From Euryodendron excelsum (taxonomy: Eukaryota; Streptophyta; Magnoliopsida; Ericales; Pentaphylacaceae): 64,000 nt of DNA. Position numbers and translations under genes: made by a program. Positions 33,530 through 44,500 of this stretch are shown piece by piece (within the stretch, counting starts at the first letter, position 1; each line of letters opens with the position of its first letter). The DNA is taken from assembly GCA_033060915.1 (NCBI GenBank), contig CM065388.1, positions 87,501 to 151,500 of the forward strand, written 5' to 3'. The notes beneath the pieces were generated by a model. That model saw nothing but the letters and a program-made list of their open reading frames with translations. It searched no databases and had not been told where the DNA came from.

Positions 33530-33700
33530 CCAAATTTTTTTGAAGTCAAGTTTTTCTTATTTTTTTACTTTTCTGACTTTACTTTAACTAAAGAGGAACA
33601 AAAAAACAAAAACAAAAATGTCAAATAGTCAAAAAAATTTGACTTTTTTAACTTATAAGCTTAAAAAAAGTTAAGTAAAAAAATTGTACCAAACGGGTCC
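33530..33700. repeat. AT-rich MITE-like element with TACCAAACGGGTCC end
   Basis: The right end AATTGTACCAAACGGGTCC and the preceding AACTTATAAGCTTAAAAAAAG match the style of the elements at 53766-53945 and 62066-62270. The left end is worn (TTTTTTACCAAATTTTTT). Confidence 0.4.
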
Positions 33701-34535
33701 GTTCACATTAAAAGCAAGCTCTTATAATTTCTCTTATCTCTTTTCTAAAATACAGAACAGGTTTTGCCTCTGTCAGCTAATTACCTGATAAAACAACGCA
33801 AAATAATATACATGAGCATCACTGGTAACTATATATACGCTGCATATATATATATATATGTATATACATATCTATATATATATGAAACCGATTATAGGAT
33901 GCTAGAAGAAGATGAAAAGGCCCATAAGTGATTCCGCTGCAGCTGGACTTCCAACCATTTTGAATGAAACTGATTAGTCATCTTTGCAAAAGCCTTGTGA
34001 CAATAAATACTTGATGCAAAATCTGTTGTCCAGCTGGTAGGAGACAGGTTTGTGTCTGTTTATTATCAACTAGTGAACTAGACACAACCATATATTTTCA
34101 GTCCATCTCGTTATGTTCCTACTATTGCTACATTTATTGCTATAAAGGAAAAAGAAAAAGAAAGACCGCAAACGACAGTAGCGCCAAGCTTCTACTACCA
34201 CGTCATTATGGAGAGCTTAATTACTAGTTTATATCAAGCTTCTTGAGGATAACAAACGACAGTTGCCATTTCCACATACATGATGAAGATAAGAAAGAGA
34301 TTAATGAACACGGAAAGAAAATTGATTGACAACATGGACGGACGGACGGACGACACTGATAAAGAGAAGAAACACATTGAAGTCCAACATGGTGGCAAAA
34401 TTTGGAAGACACAGCGCAGTGAAGGAATAAAGGAAAGCCAAAAGGTGAGAGAACAATATATATATATACATGTGTATATATATACATATATACACAGCAC
34501 ACATATAGGAGTTAAAAAGACTCACCCAGCCACAA
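33701..34535. other. Intergenic AT-rich stretch
   Basis: It contains TA microsatellites near 33847-33880 and 34457-34490 and a GGACGGACGGACG run near 34338. No gene is recognised. Confidence 0.4.
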
Positions 34536-34539
34536 GCCT

Positions 34540-35280
34540 AAATTGATCCGCATACCGTTGCCGATGTCTCCCCGTCCGTGCCGGTGAACACGACATCATA
34601 ACTCTCTGCAACATTAAGGTCAAACAAATCTCTAACAAACAAAAAGAAAAAAGAAAAGGTCATGACTAACAGAAAGCTTCAGTCACAAAAGCTTTCCTAT
34701 AGATGACAATCAATAAAAATCTCAGAGAGAGAGAGAGAAGGGGAAGAGAAATCAATGGGAATGGAATTCAAACACATAAAAGGTTTAACATGAAGCTTTA
34801 GTCACAGAACTTCCATCTAAATTGAAATTAAAATAAAACGATAAAACAGTTACTAAGTTTGAAGGCATAGTATGACAGAAATTGATTACCCTTTGATCCA
34901 AACCCGCAAAGAAGAATCATTCGGAACCTTGTCATATATAAATTCTAACGAGGTTATGATTCCCCTCGACCAATACCAAGAAGAAGAATGATGGATGTAA
35001 TGCTCAAAGACCTGAAAGTGCTCGGAGCAGAGGTAAAGAGGAGATGCAAAAAACCACAACAATGCTATATTACATTATGATATACAAATACTATGTTGTT
35101 TTTCTGCTCATTCACATGGTATATATATATATATGTATATGTATATATAAGAAGTAGCAGAGACTGCAGAGTCAATAAAGGCAACGGATTATACGAATTT
35201 AACTTTAGTTTGGAAATTGCTAGCTTGTTTCGAACGCGATCCTTCACAGAAACAACACCACCCAGCAGCAGCAGCGACAT
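34540..35280 (-). other. Possible small - strand transcription unit, unidentified
   Basis: On the - strand a TATA-like GGAATATAAGC (about 35463-35473) is followed by a pure CT tract (35336-35301), and then by ATG at 35280 opening MSLLLLGGVVSVKDRVRNKL. Further on, 35014-34894 is open (VFEHYIHHSSSWYWSRGIIT, then SLEFIYDKVPN) between a TTTCAG acceptor and a GTAATC donor. 34605-34540 is open (ESYDVVFTGTDGETSATVCG) after a TTGCAG. The phases do not all join, and I recognise no family. It could be a lineage-specific gene, a non-coding RNA or chance. Confidence 0.2.
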
Positions 35281-35298
35281 TTGTTTAATTCCATTTAA

Positions 35299-35300
<2 letters not shown>

Positions 35301-35336
<36 letters not shown>
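35301..35336. repeat. (GA)18 microsatellite
   Basis: It is a pure GA run on the + strand, CT on the - strand, just upstream of the ATG at 35280 (-). Confidence 0.95.
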
Positions 35337-35339
<3 letters not shown>

Positions 35340-35754
35340 GCCAGTGATTTCCAGCGGGACCAAATGAAAACCTTACGTAAGCTAATACACGTACCTAGAT
35401 GTAGAGTCATGGACATTAAATACTACTCGTGATTTAAAATTGCTTTAGAGAGAGAGAACGCTTATATTCCAGTAGTGCTATTATCTGACGATTCGGACCC
35501 TCTGCCTCATCTCACACCATCCCGCGCATTAGCAACATTTTAAATTTTACTTTTAACTTCGCCTCCCTGCCCTCCGCCAGTGAAATCATTGAAAGCCCCG
35601 ATAAGTTGTACAGTTGTTTTTTTTAATTTTTATTTTGGTACACCAGAATATCATGTCATTCTTATATTATGTACTATTCTTAGAGTATCATGTCATTCTT
35701 ATATTACTACTTATATAATGGTGCTATCCAAAAATATTGAAAATTTTTTTTTAT

Positions 35755-35835
35755 AAAAAGTGAAGGATGAGTTAAACTTATGACCTCAATAATGAATGAG
35801 AATACCACTATTATTTGAGCTAACCCTCTGCTAAG
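35755..35835 (-). repeat. tRNA-derived SINE-like head
   Basis: On the - strand, GGGTTAGCTCAAATAATAG resembles a pol III A box. About 35 bp later GAGGTCATAAGTTTAACTC resembles a B-box context (compare GGTCATGAGTTCGAATC in plant SINEs). No clear tail is seen. Confidence 0.4.
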
Positions 35836-38505
35836 CAAATGAGTATAGTAACCCAACAACTTAACACTGAGTTTATTACAAAATTAGTGTTTTTTTAAAC
35901 TTATTTTTCAAAATTAAGTGATTTTTAACTTATTTATCAAATTTAAATTACTAGAGAAGTTGTGTTTTGAAAACATAACTTTAAGCTTAAAGTTGTGTCT
36001 TCAAAAGAAACTTCATGCTTGAGATTGTGTTTTTAGAAGATACAACTTCTATAATTTAAAGTTTGTTTCAAATTCCTAAAAGAGTTGTGTTTCGAAGTGT
36101 TTTTTCAAAACACAATTTTTTTGATAACTTGAAAGTGATAAATAAATCTAAAACCACCCGATTTTAAGAAATGAGTTTAAAAACTACCTTAATTTAGGCA
36201 TAAACTCACCTAACACCAACACCAGCACCAGCACGTGGAAACATTTATAGCCACATGGGCTTACATTGATGCTTGCCCCTCTAAATAAATTTTCTATTCC
36301 GCTACTAAATGCTGGTTAGTGCTTAGTAGTTTTGAGAATAGAATTCACCTCCACGTTAAGCAGACACGAGCAGCATTTACGCGGCAAACAAGGCCTTAAT
36401 AGCATATATATACAAATATACATGTCCAGGGAAGGGCCGATGGACAGAGAATAGAGGTTCATGTTATTGGGCTAGCTTAAACTCTAAAATCCCTCCAATG
36501 CTTCAAATAGGCACACCTTCAAAGTTCAAAGTGCTTAATTTTTGTATTTGTCCCGTAAACATTTTCAATTTCCAAGTGCGTCACCTTACGCCAGGGGCCA
36601 TCTTTGAAAAAGAATTCGAGCTAGCTCTATCAACACGTGCTCCTTCTCGGATGAACATTTTGGATTAAGGTTTGATTATCAACAGTGATGGCTCGAGACA
36701 AATAAAGGAAGTAAAAAGTGTTATAGTAAGTTATAAATGATATATAATACCCATTATCTCATAAACAAATTATTTGTATTGATTTAATAAAATAACCATG
36801 AGTTCCATTGCACATCCATCATACTCTTAGGATCCATTTGTTATTTAAATTGGGCTTCTCATTATACCTTGCGATCGACTAATAATAATGTTTGACTGTT
36901 AATAAATTTAATTAAAGAAGGATCTATTTCTAAGTTATTATAGGTGACCAAAAAAGAAAAAGAAAACTACAACCTTGTGTATGCTAGTCTGGTACGAGCT
37001 TTTTCTGGTCTTTAATACCATTCTTTAATTGAAATTTAGTTTTTTTTTTATTTATATTTTTATGAACTTTCAAGTCATGTATATTCATTGTAACCAGAAA
37101 ATTAAAATTTTGTCGAAAAAAGACACATAAGACAAAAGAAAACCTATTTTAATAAAAATAGTTGAAATAGTTTATTGTCATCTTGAATGACTTTTTTCAA
37201 CTAAAACTCAAATTTTTTGTTTTTTGTGGATACATAAAAACTAAAATAATAACAAAATTGAATTTACTTAAACCAAATCACATAAGAAGGAAAAAAGAGC
37301 AACCAGATCTTAAACATGACAACCCTATATACATGAATAACAAATGATGCAATACCAAAACTAAATAGAATAGCAACAATCATACCTACATAAATAATGA
37401 AAAATAGAAGGATAATATTAATTTTGTCTCGCTAACTTTGCTTAACATTTCAATGCTATTTCTCTAATTTATTTTTTCTATTAGAGCCCTCTATCTTTTA
37501 AAAGTAAGCCAATGTAGTCTAATAATTATAGGATGTGAGAAAAATAGATAACTAATTACACTTTGACACTCTCAACACTATGACTTTATATTATGTTATC
37601 TTTAAAATAAAAATTATTATATTTTGACCCCTGAACTATTAAAATTCAAGTTTCTATAGAAATTGTTAAAAGGAAAACCAAATTGCAAAAAAAAAAAAAA
37701 AAGAAAAGAAAGAAAGAAAAACACCATTTCTTTTTTTAGTTTTAAATTTTGACAAATATTTTGAAATGAAAATAAATAAAACCATTGATAAAACTAAATA
37801 GATTTTGCATTTATTCTTGGAAGGTTTTTTTTTTTGGTCAAATTTTTATGAAAATATATTCAAATAAGAGAAAGTATAACAATTTAGATTACAAAATAGC
37901 GTATTGACACGTATTGACACACTTACGGATGCTAACTTGATATTGGAATTACAAGGTCGATGGAATTTATCTTATATTTTCTTCAGGTTGATCAAAGGCT
38001 TGTGATTCAATTGATTTGATCTATATATAGAATTATAATGTTGAACCTCTAAAAAACGATAAAAAAAAAATAGAAAGGACAAAAAGGCTAAAAACTTATG
38101 TAAACAAGTAGATGGAAAACATTGATTAGATTTAGGTACCAATAGGAAACATTACTTGGTGATAAATTTAGTAATACGTTAATATAACATAGGGTGTGTT
38201 TGAAACTTGTAGAATGGAATGAAATGACAAAGAAAATAATTTGCTTCTCCTATTTGATTTCATAAATTAAATCAAAGAAAAATTATTTTTCTTAATTTGA
38301 AATTAAAAAAAAAAAAACCATTTTTCTTCCATCTTTTTCTTTTAAATTAGAAATCAAACAAAGAAATATTTCCCTCCAAACAGGCTGTTATTTTTTTTTT
38401 TTTTTGTTGTCACTGGAAGGAAGAGTAGGGAGAGGGAAAAAATAGAGCCCACACTACACAGAGATCAGACAAAGGCATTTTTCCGAGTCCATTTTTCCGG
38501 CGAAA
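35836..38505. other. Intergenic region and NEF1 upstream sequence
   Basis: No gene is recognised. At 35940-36125 a degenerate repeat of GTTGTGTTTTGAAAA-type units occurs. The rest is AT-rich with homopolymer runs (37686, 38302, 38392). The last 100 bp before 38506 are the probable NEF1 5' UTR (GGAAGGAAGAGTAGGGAG and on). Confidence 0.4.
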
Positions 38506-41500
38506 ATGTGGCCGTCGGTGCTTCAACCTCGCTCCTACCGACCGTACATCTCATCTTCCATGAGCGCTCCTTCCTTCCCCACCACTTCCTTCAACGGCGG
38601 CTACTCCCCCGAACGAAACCCTAACCCTAACTCTGCATTCTACGGCAACAGCAGCGGTAGCTCGCCTTCTTCTTCGAGTAGATCTCTGAAGAGTTCTCGA
38701 TTTTCACCATCGTCTTTCGTGCACAACGCTAGAATCGCCGTCGCCCTTGTACCCTGCGCCGCCTTCCTCCTCGACCTCGGCGGCACGCCCGTGTTCGCTA
38801 CCTTAACCCTCGGCCTTATGATCGCCTACATCCTCGATTCTCTAAACTTCAAATCCGGTTCCTTCTACGCCGTCTGGTTCTCTCTCCTCTCCTCTCTGAT
38901 CGCCTTCTTTTTCAGCTCCTCCCTCGTCTCCACCTTTAGTTCCGTCCCTCTCGCACTCCTCGCTGCTTTCGTCTGTGTCGAGGCTACCTTCTTGATCGGC
39001 GTTTGGGCTTCTCTTCAGTTCAGGTGGATCCAAATTGAGTATCCTACCATCGTCCTCGCTCTCGAGCGACTGTTGTTCGCTTGCGTCCCCTTCACCGCTT
39101 CTGTGCTGTTCACCTGGGCAACAGTCTCAGCAGTCGGTATGAACAATGCCTCTTACTATCTTATGGTATTTAATTGTGTTTTCTATTGGCTTTTCTCGAT
39201 TCCTCGTATATCATCGTTCAAATTGAAGCAAGAAATGAGTTACCATGGGGGCGAGGTGCCCAACGATAACCTAATCCTCAGCCAGCTTGGGAGTTGTATG
39301 CATACATTGATTCTCTTGCACTTCCCTCTGTTGTTTCATATTGCGTCTCACTACTCAGTCATATTTTCTTCAGCTGCTTCTGTTTGCGATTTGTTTATTC
39401 TTTTCTTCATTCCTTTCTTGCTTCAACTATATGCCTCAACAAGGGGCGCCCTATGGTGGATCACTAAGAATGAACACCAGCTGCGGAGTATAAGATTGGT
39501 GAATGGTGTTGTTGCTTTGGTTGTTGTTGTGATTTGCTTGGAGGTCAGAGTTGTTTTCCATTCACTTGGGCGATACATTCAGGTGCCACCACCTGTGAAT
39601 TATCTTCTTGTTACCATTACAATGCTTGGAGGGGCAGCTGGAGCTGGGGCTTATGCCCTTGGTATGATTGCTGATGCTTTCAGCTCAGTGGCTTTCACTA
39701 CGTTAGCTATATTGGTCAGTGCTGCTGGAGCAATCGTTGTGGGATTTCCTATATGGGTATGCATTTTGTGTACTCTATCTTGTTCCAGTACAAATTTATC
39801 TGGATGTCTCATAGATGTACCTTGTAAGTTGATTGTGTGTTGTTAGTTGTTACCTTAAATTTATAACTAAAATGCATGCTGCAGCATCTGATTTAATTTG
39901 TTTGTGATAGAATCATTACGTCACCGTGATAAAAGTTGAACTTCTTCAATTTGTATTTGATCAATCAGCTTCCAAAAATTATTATCTAAGTCATTAGGAT
40001 CCAGGAGGGTTTAAATCGGGCATCTTTCTTATTTCACTTTGAACATAAATTGAGCTGTAGGTTTAGAGCATTGACCTACGAGGTGAGCCTATTGAAACTC
40101 CAAGCCGAACAACTAAATAAACATTTTTCTGGCTATCCTGTCCATTGCACTGAACAAAATTGATTTTGTATATGTGTGTTTGTCATTGTGGCCTTAGTCC
40201 ATGCTATATTGACATCTTCACTTGAGGTTATTGCAACATGTCAATCCAAAACCAAACATCACTTGAGAAGTCCACATATATTATCAACTACACTTCTATA
40301 ACTTTGGTGCAAGTTAATTGTTTGTCCTAAGGCTGAAGGTTTAGTATCCTTTGGACCTCATTTCTCCATGAGGTCATACATTTTGTCAAATTTATCTGTT
40401 GAGAGTAAACAAATAAAAAATGTACATATATATTGATCGAGAATGAATGGTTGTATTGTCTAAAACGCCTGGGTTAGCCTCGGCATTGGAGTTGTCTATC
40501 AACTGTTGAGCCTAGCAATCCAATGCGTCATCTAGTTTTGCTGAAAAGTAAGGTGGATATATTAGTTGAATATTTGCTATACTAAATTAATTTGTAGGGG
40601 ATGTGGATACTACATACTAGAACTTATCTAACTGAGTGGTATTTATGCCAGCATTTGTGGTTATACATACATAGCATCATAGCGCTATTCAAACAATGAA
40701 ATAAAGAAGCTCTCTGTGGGATTTAAATTCTAATAACTGGAACTTGATTGAACACAGAACACCAAACCTGAATATCAATGTAGTTAAATGCTTACTGGTT
40801 CTTACAATTGCTGCCTAGTTGTATGTATATGGGAGGGTCAAGAATAACCTGGTTTCTCTTCTTCTAGGCTAGCCATTTGTGTTTTTCATGAAGAGAAGGC
40901 AGTGAGTGGTTATTCACTTGGTAGAGCTACCTGCTGCAGATTTGTCCCTGAACACTAAAAGTACAACCGTAAATTGAACATGCAAAAATTTAAGATTTCT
41001 TTGCGAAAGAGCAAGTGAAAGGGCCACCTCAAGATGTTTGTACAAGTGGGAAAGTTCAAACAAGGGTGGGCATGATTGTTTGCAAAGAGAGATTTTAGGA
41101 GACATGATGCCTAGAATTGCAAAGCAAAGCTTGAAAAGGGGGAGATGTAAAGGTTTGAAAATTGCATGGGATGAACATAATTATTGTGAAATTAATTGAA
41201 TAGGCCTTTTTTGATGCTGTATAGTTTAGCATTTGTCTTCCTGCATAGTGTTACCAGGTTGGATGACCTGTAGCCTGTGTTGTTTTTATGTCTAGTAGTC
41301 ATGGTTGAATGACTGACTTCTATTGCTGCTAGATGAATTATTAGGCATATTGAATAGTATGTCTAGTGTATGATTGTTTGTTCACAATATGATTTTTAGC
41401 CAATAAAGCTTAAGTGTGGGTTAGTTTTATGGTAGTGCTATGAAAATATTCTCTAACCAGTTAAGCAAGACTAAGGTGGAATATTCCGAGTATAAGTTGC

Positions 41501-44500
41501 AGCAAAAGCAGCAGGAGTGCTGGTGCAATAAGATACACTGACTAGGAGATAACCTGATATTGAGTGAATTTTTTTTTTCTGCTGTTGGGGGGAGGGGTGG
41601 CATGGAGAGGTGGTAAATTATGCCAATCTCCTCTTAGTTTAGACCTAATTACGGGTCTACTGCTCCTAGTTTTAAAAGTAAGAACCTTCTTTAGCTGGAA
41701 CTTGTGTAATTGATTTTGCCATCTATAAGTCGGTGAATATGGTTGAGAGCAAAATTTGCCAAACATTGGCTATTGAATTTTTTAACATGTCAAATTATTG
41801 TTTGAAAGAAATCTGGAGTGCTAATGTTTCTTGCAAGAAGGGTTACTTTTACAATTGATAAACTGACAAAGAGAAACAAAGTCTTTCCTATCTTGGTGAT
41901 GTATGTGCTAAGGTGTAGGAAAGTCGATGGAATCTCCTCAATCCTTGTAGTTGGATAGATATGGTCTTTCCTATTGCTGTTCTTGGATTTATTGGTTGTT
42001 TCTTAGACTGTTAGTTGAGGGTTTTTTTTAATTTTTGTTTTAATAGTTGCAAAGGTTGTGCTTATGTTAATGGGAGAAAGAAGGCACGGTGGGCAACTCA
42101 TTTTTTGTTGGATGCCACGAACATGGAGGCAGTGAGAGTGGTGTTCTTTTGATGACATAGATAAAGTTGTTCATCATACGAAAAGTATTTGTTGAAATGA
42201 TATTCAATTAGGTCTCTAGAGAAGGAAGAGGGATGGGGGGGTTGGCCATGAGGTCAATTGTTTATTAAATTTCATGAATAAAATGGACCATAGAGTTGTA
42301 TAGGGTGTAGGTGCAATGTAGTAGACTAGCTTGACTCCATGTCATTTTCACGAACTCTTGATGACAGCACTCGCTTCATGTGTTAACCTCGCAAGATGAC
42401 ACTGGGGCCAATAGGAGCTCGCCACCTATCTCTCGGTCTGATGGTTGAGGCTAACACACACTGTGCCTTAGCCTCAGCTTGAATAAGGGGCTTGTTGGGC
42501 GCATTCAGACCCCCTTTACCTTAGTTTGGCCAAGTGGTTTTCCATCTGGACATGTTGGCCATCGCTCAAGCCATAGGCATTCAAACTTGCCTTAGCTGGG
42601 CCTAGCAGTTTTCTAGCGAGCGTCTCAATCCCCGCCTTGTAACTTGTGCTCTCGATCACTTCCTTGGGCAAGCGGAGCGATTCTAATCTAAGTACACTTC
42701 TCCATCGGTTCATATTTTAGAGATCCAATAGCCTAGGTCTAGAGCATGGCCTAGTGTCATGGGCTGACAGGCCGGGCACCACACGGTGACAGTAATGCAA
42801 CCCGTTATGATCATACGCAGCAGAAATGACTCGTGAGGCGACTATGCTCTAAGCAATAGTCCCGCCAAACTCAAACACCAAGGCATAAGATTATGCGCTT
42901 GTTCAGGATCCATCCGTAATGCCCCGCATATCTTTTAAAGCTCGGACCTCTGATGCTCAAGCCATACGGCTAACCCAAGCTATAGGCGATAGCAACGCCA
43001 TTCTCAAATACGCGCATACATGACAAGCAATGTGTTTAGCGCTAGTCCCTCCTGAAACACAAGCCAAATAGCCATGTGCAACTAGACATGTGCGTCAGCC
43101 AACATAACCCGTTAGGCACGACGCCTCCATCCATAAAGCTCTTAGCGTCCCGCGTCAAGGTTGCCCACAAGGATAGACTCCATCGATTAGCAACTGTTAA
43201 GCCCACAACACAGTGTCCCATGACACCCATGCTAGCCAAACCAAGCAGTCGTGCGCACAAGCGTGAACCCAATGTGCAAGTGCACATGAGACACACTGCA
43301 TGCAAGTGTGCACACCGAGGTCCAATCCGTCATAGACATAAGCTCCACCACTATATAATTATAGCGTAGCGGGTGCGAATGCCACAACCCCATCCTCAAC
43401 GTCAATGCCCAACATTTGCCCCATCGAGCACAATGCCGCCGATGTAGCCCCTTGACTAACATGAGGACTGCAGCCACATGTCACAACCGGCTCTCAAGTC
43501 TCGCCCACTCCCTTGGGGAACTCACTTGAATGTTGTCCCTTTCGGTAGCACCAGGAGGTGATAGAGTCAACACCATGCCCTCCCTTATAATCGCATTCTG
43601 AGCCATCTCCAAACTGATAGAAAGAAACATCCTACCCCCTCGAGGAGTCATAATCTATATATCCAATAAATATGAAAAATACAAATTACGAGATTGCCAT
43701 ACCACCGGCCAATCATGCTCAAACATGCTTCACGCCAAGGTCTCTCGCGGCTTCAGACGTGCCACGGGTGGCAACCCGTGACATTCTCCACCACTTCAAC
43801 CATCAGCGTCCTTGATGATGCCAAAGTCTAGTGCTAACTCCTGGCACTCACCACAACTAGTGCCAACTCCTGACACTCTCCACCACTCGAACAATCAACG
43901 TCGTCATTGATGCCAAGCATAACGCTGAATGCGGTAGTGCTTATATGCCCCCACGATGAGTTGCCACCACTCCTCGCAGACCAACACCTCCGTATTGATT
44001 GCCTACAAATTCGGTCTCCACCAAATCTGCCCCCACAGCTACTCGAAGCAAAGGTTCGCCTAGACTCCCATGCTGAACTCAGCAAAGCAAAATAAGACAC
44101 CTTTTCCACCACATCAAGCAAGCACAACTCCTCTGAGCAAGTGCCCTGTACCATATTGCTCCATCTGTCGGCAACATGTACCTGAATAGGCGCTGTCTGT
44201 TGCGCACAAAAGAAAGGCGTGCGCTAATTGTCACGCACCCTCCACCACTTCAAGGGGTCGATGCCCTCATCGACGAGCACTCCGCGTGCACCCTCTACAC
44301 AAACTCTGCAGTTAAACTTATAAAAGCTCACTTGACATCAAAATTCACCCTGTGCACGACCTAAAGATGCCCTCGCGACAACCTGTGGTTCTGTCCCACA
44401 CTAGATTCCAACTGACCGGCACTCCCACCGAATGCAAGTCCGTCTGCACTGTCGAAGCAAACCCTGCCCACTGGCAAACGGTTCCAACTGTTGTAGTTCT

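Noticed and set aside
40060..40105. tRNA gene in the NEF1 intron
   Set aside because: Only weak A/B-box resemblance; no cloverleaf, anticodon stem or acceptor stem can be paired.
42516..42713. Open frame on the - strand next to the LARD
   Set aside because: It has no recognisable domain, lies in the NEF1 intron and has no second supporting segment.
43042..43477. Conserved open frames present twice (also near 45878-46234)
   Set aside because: They are duplicated because they lie in the two LTRs of the LARD, with frames on both strands, so they are not evidence of a gene.
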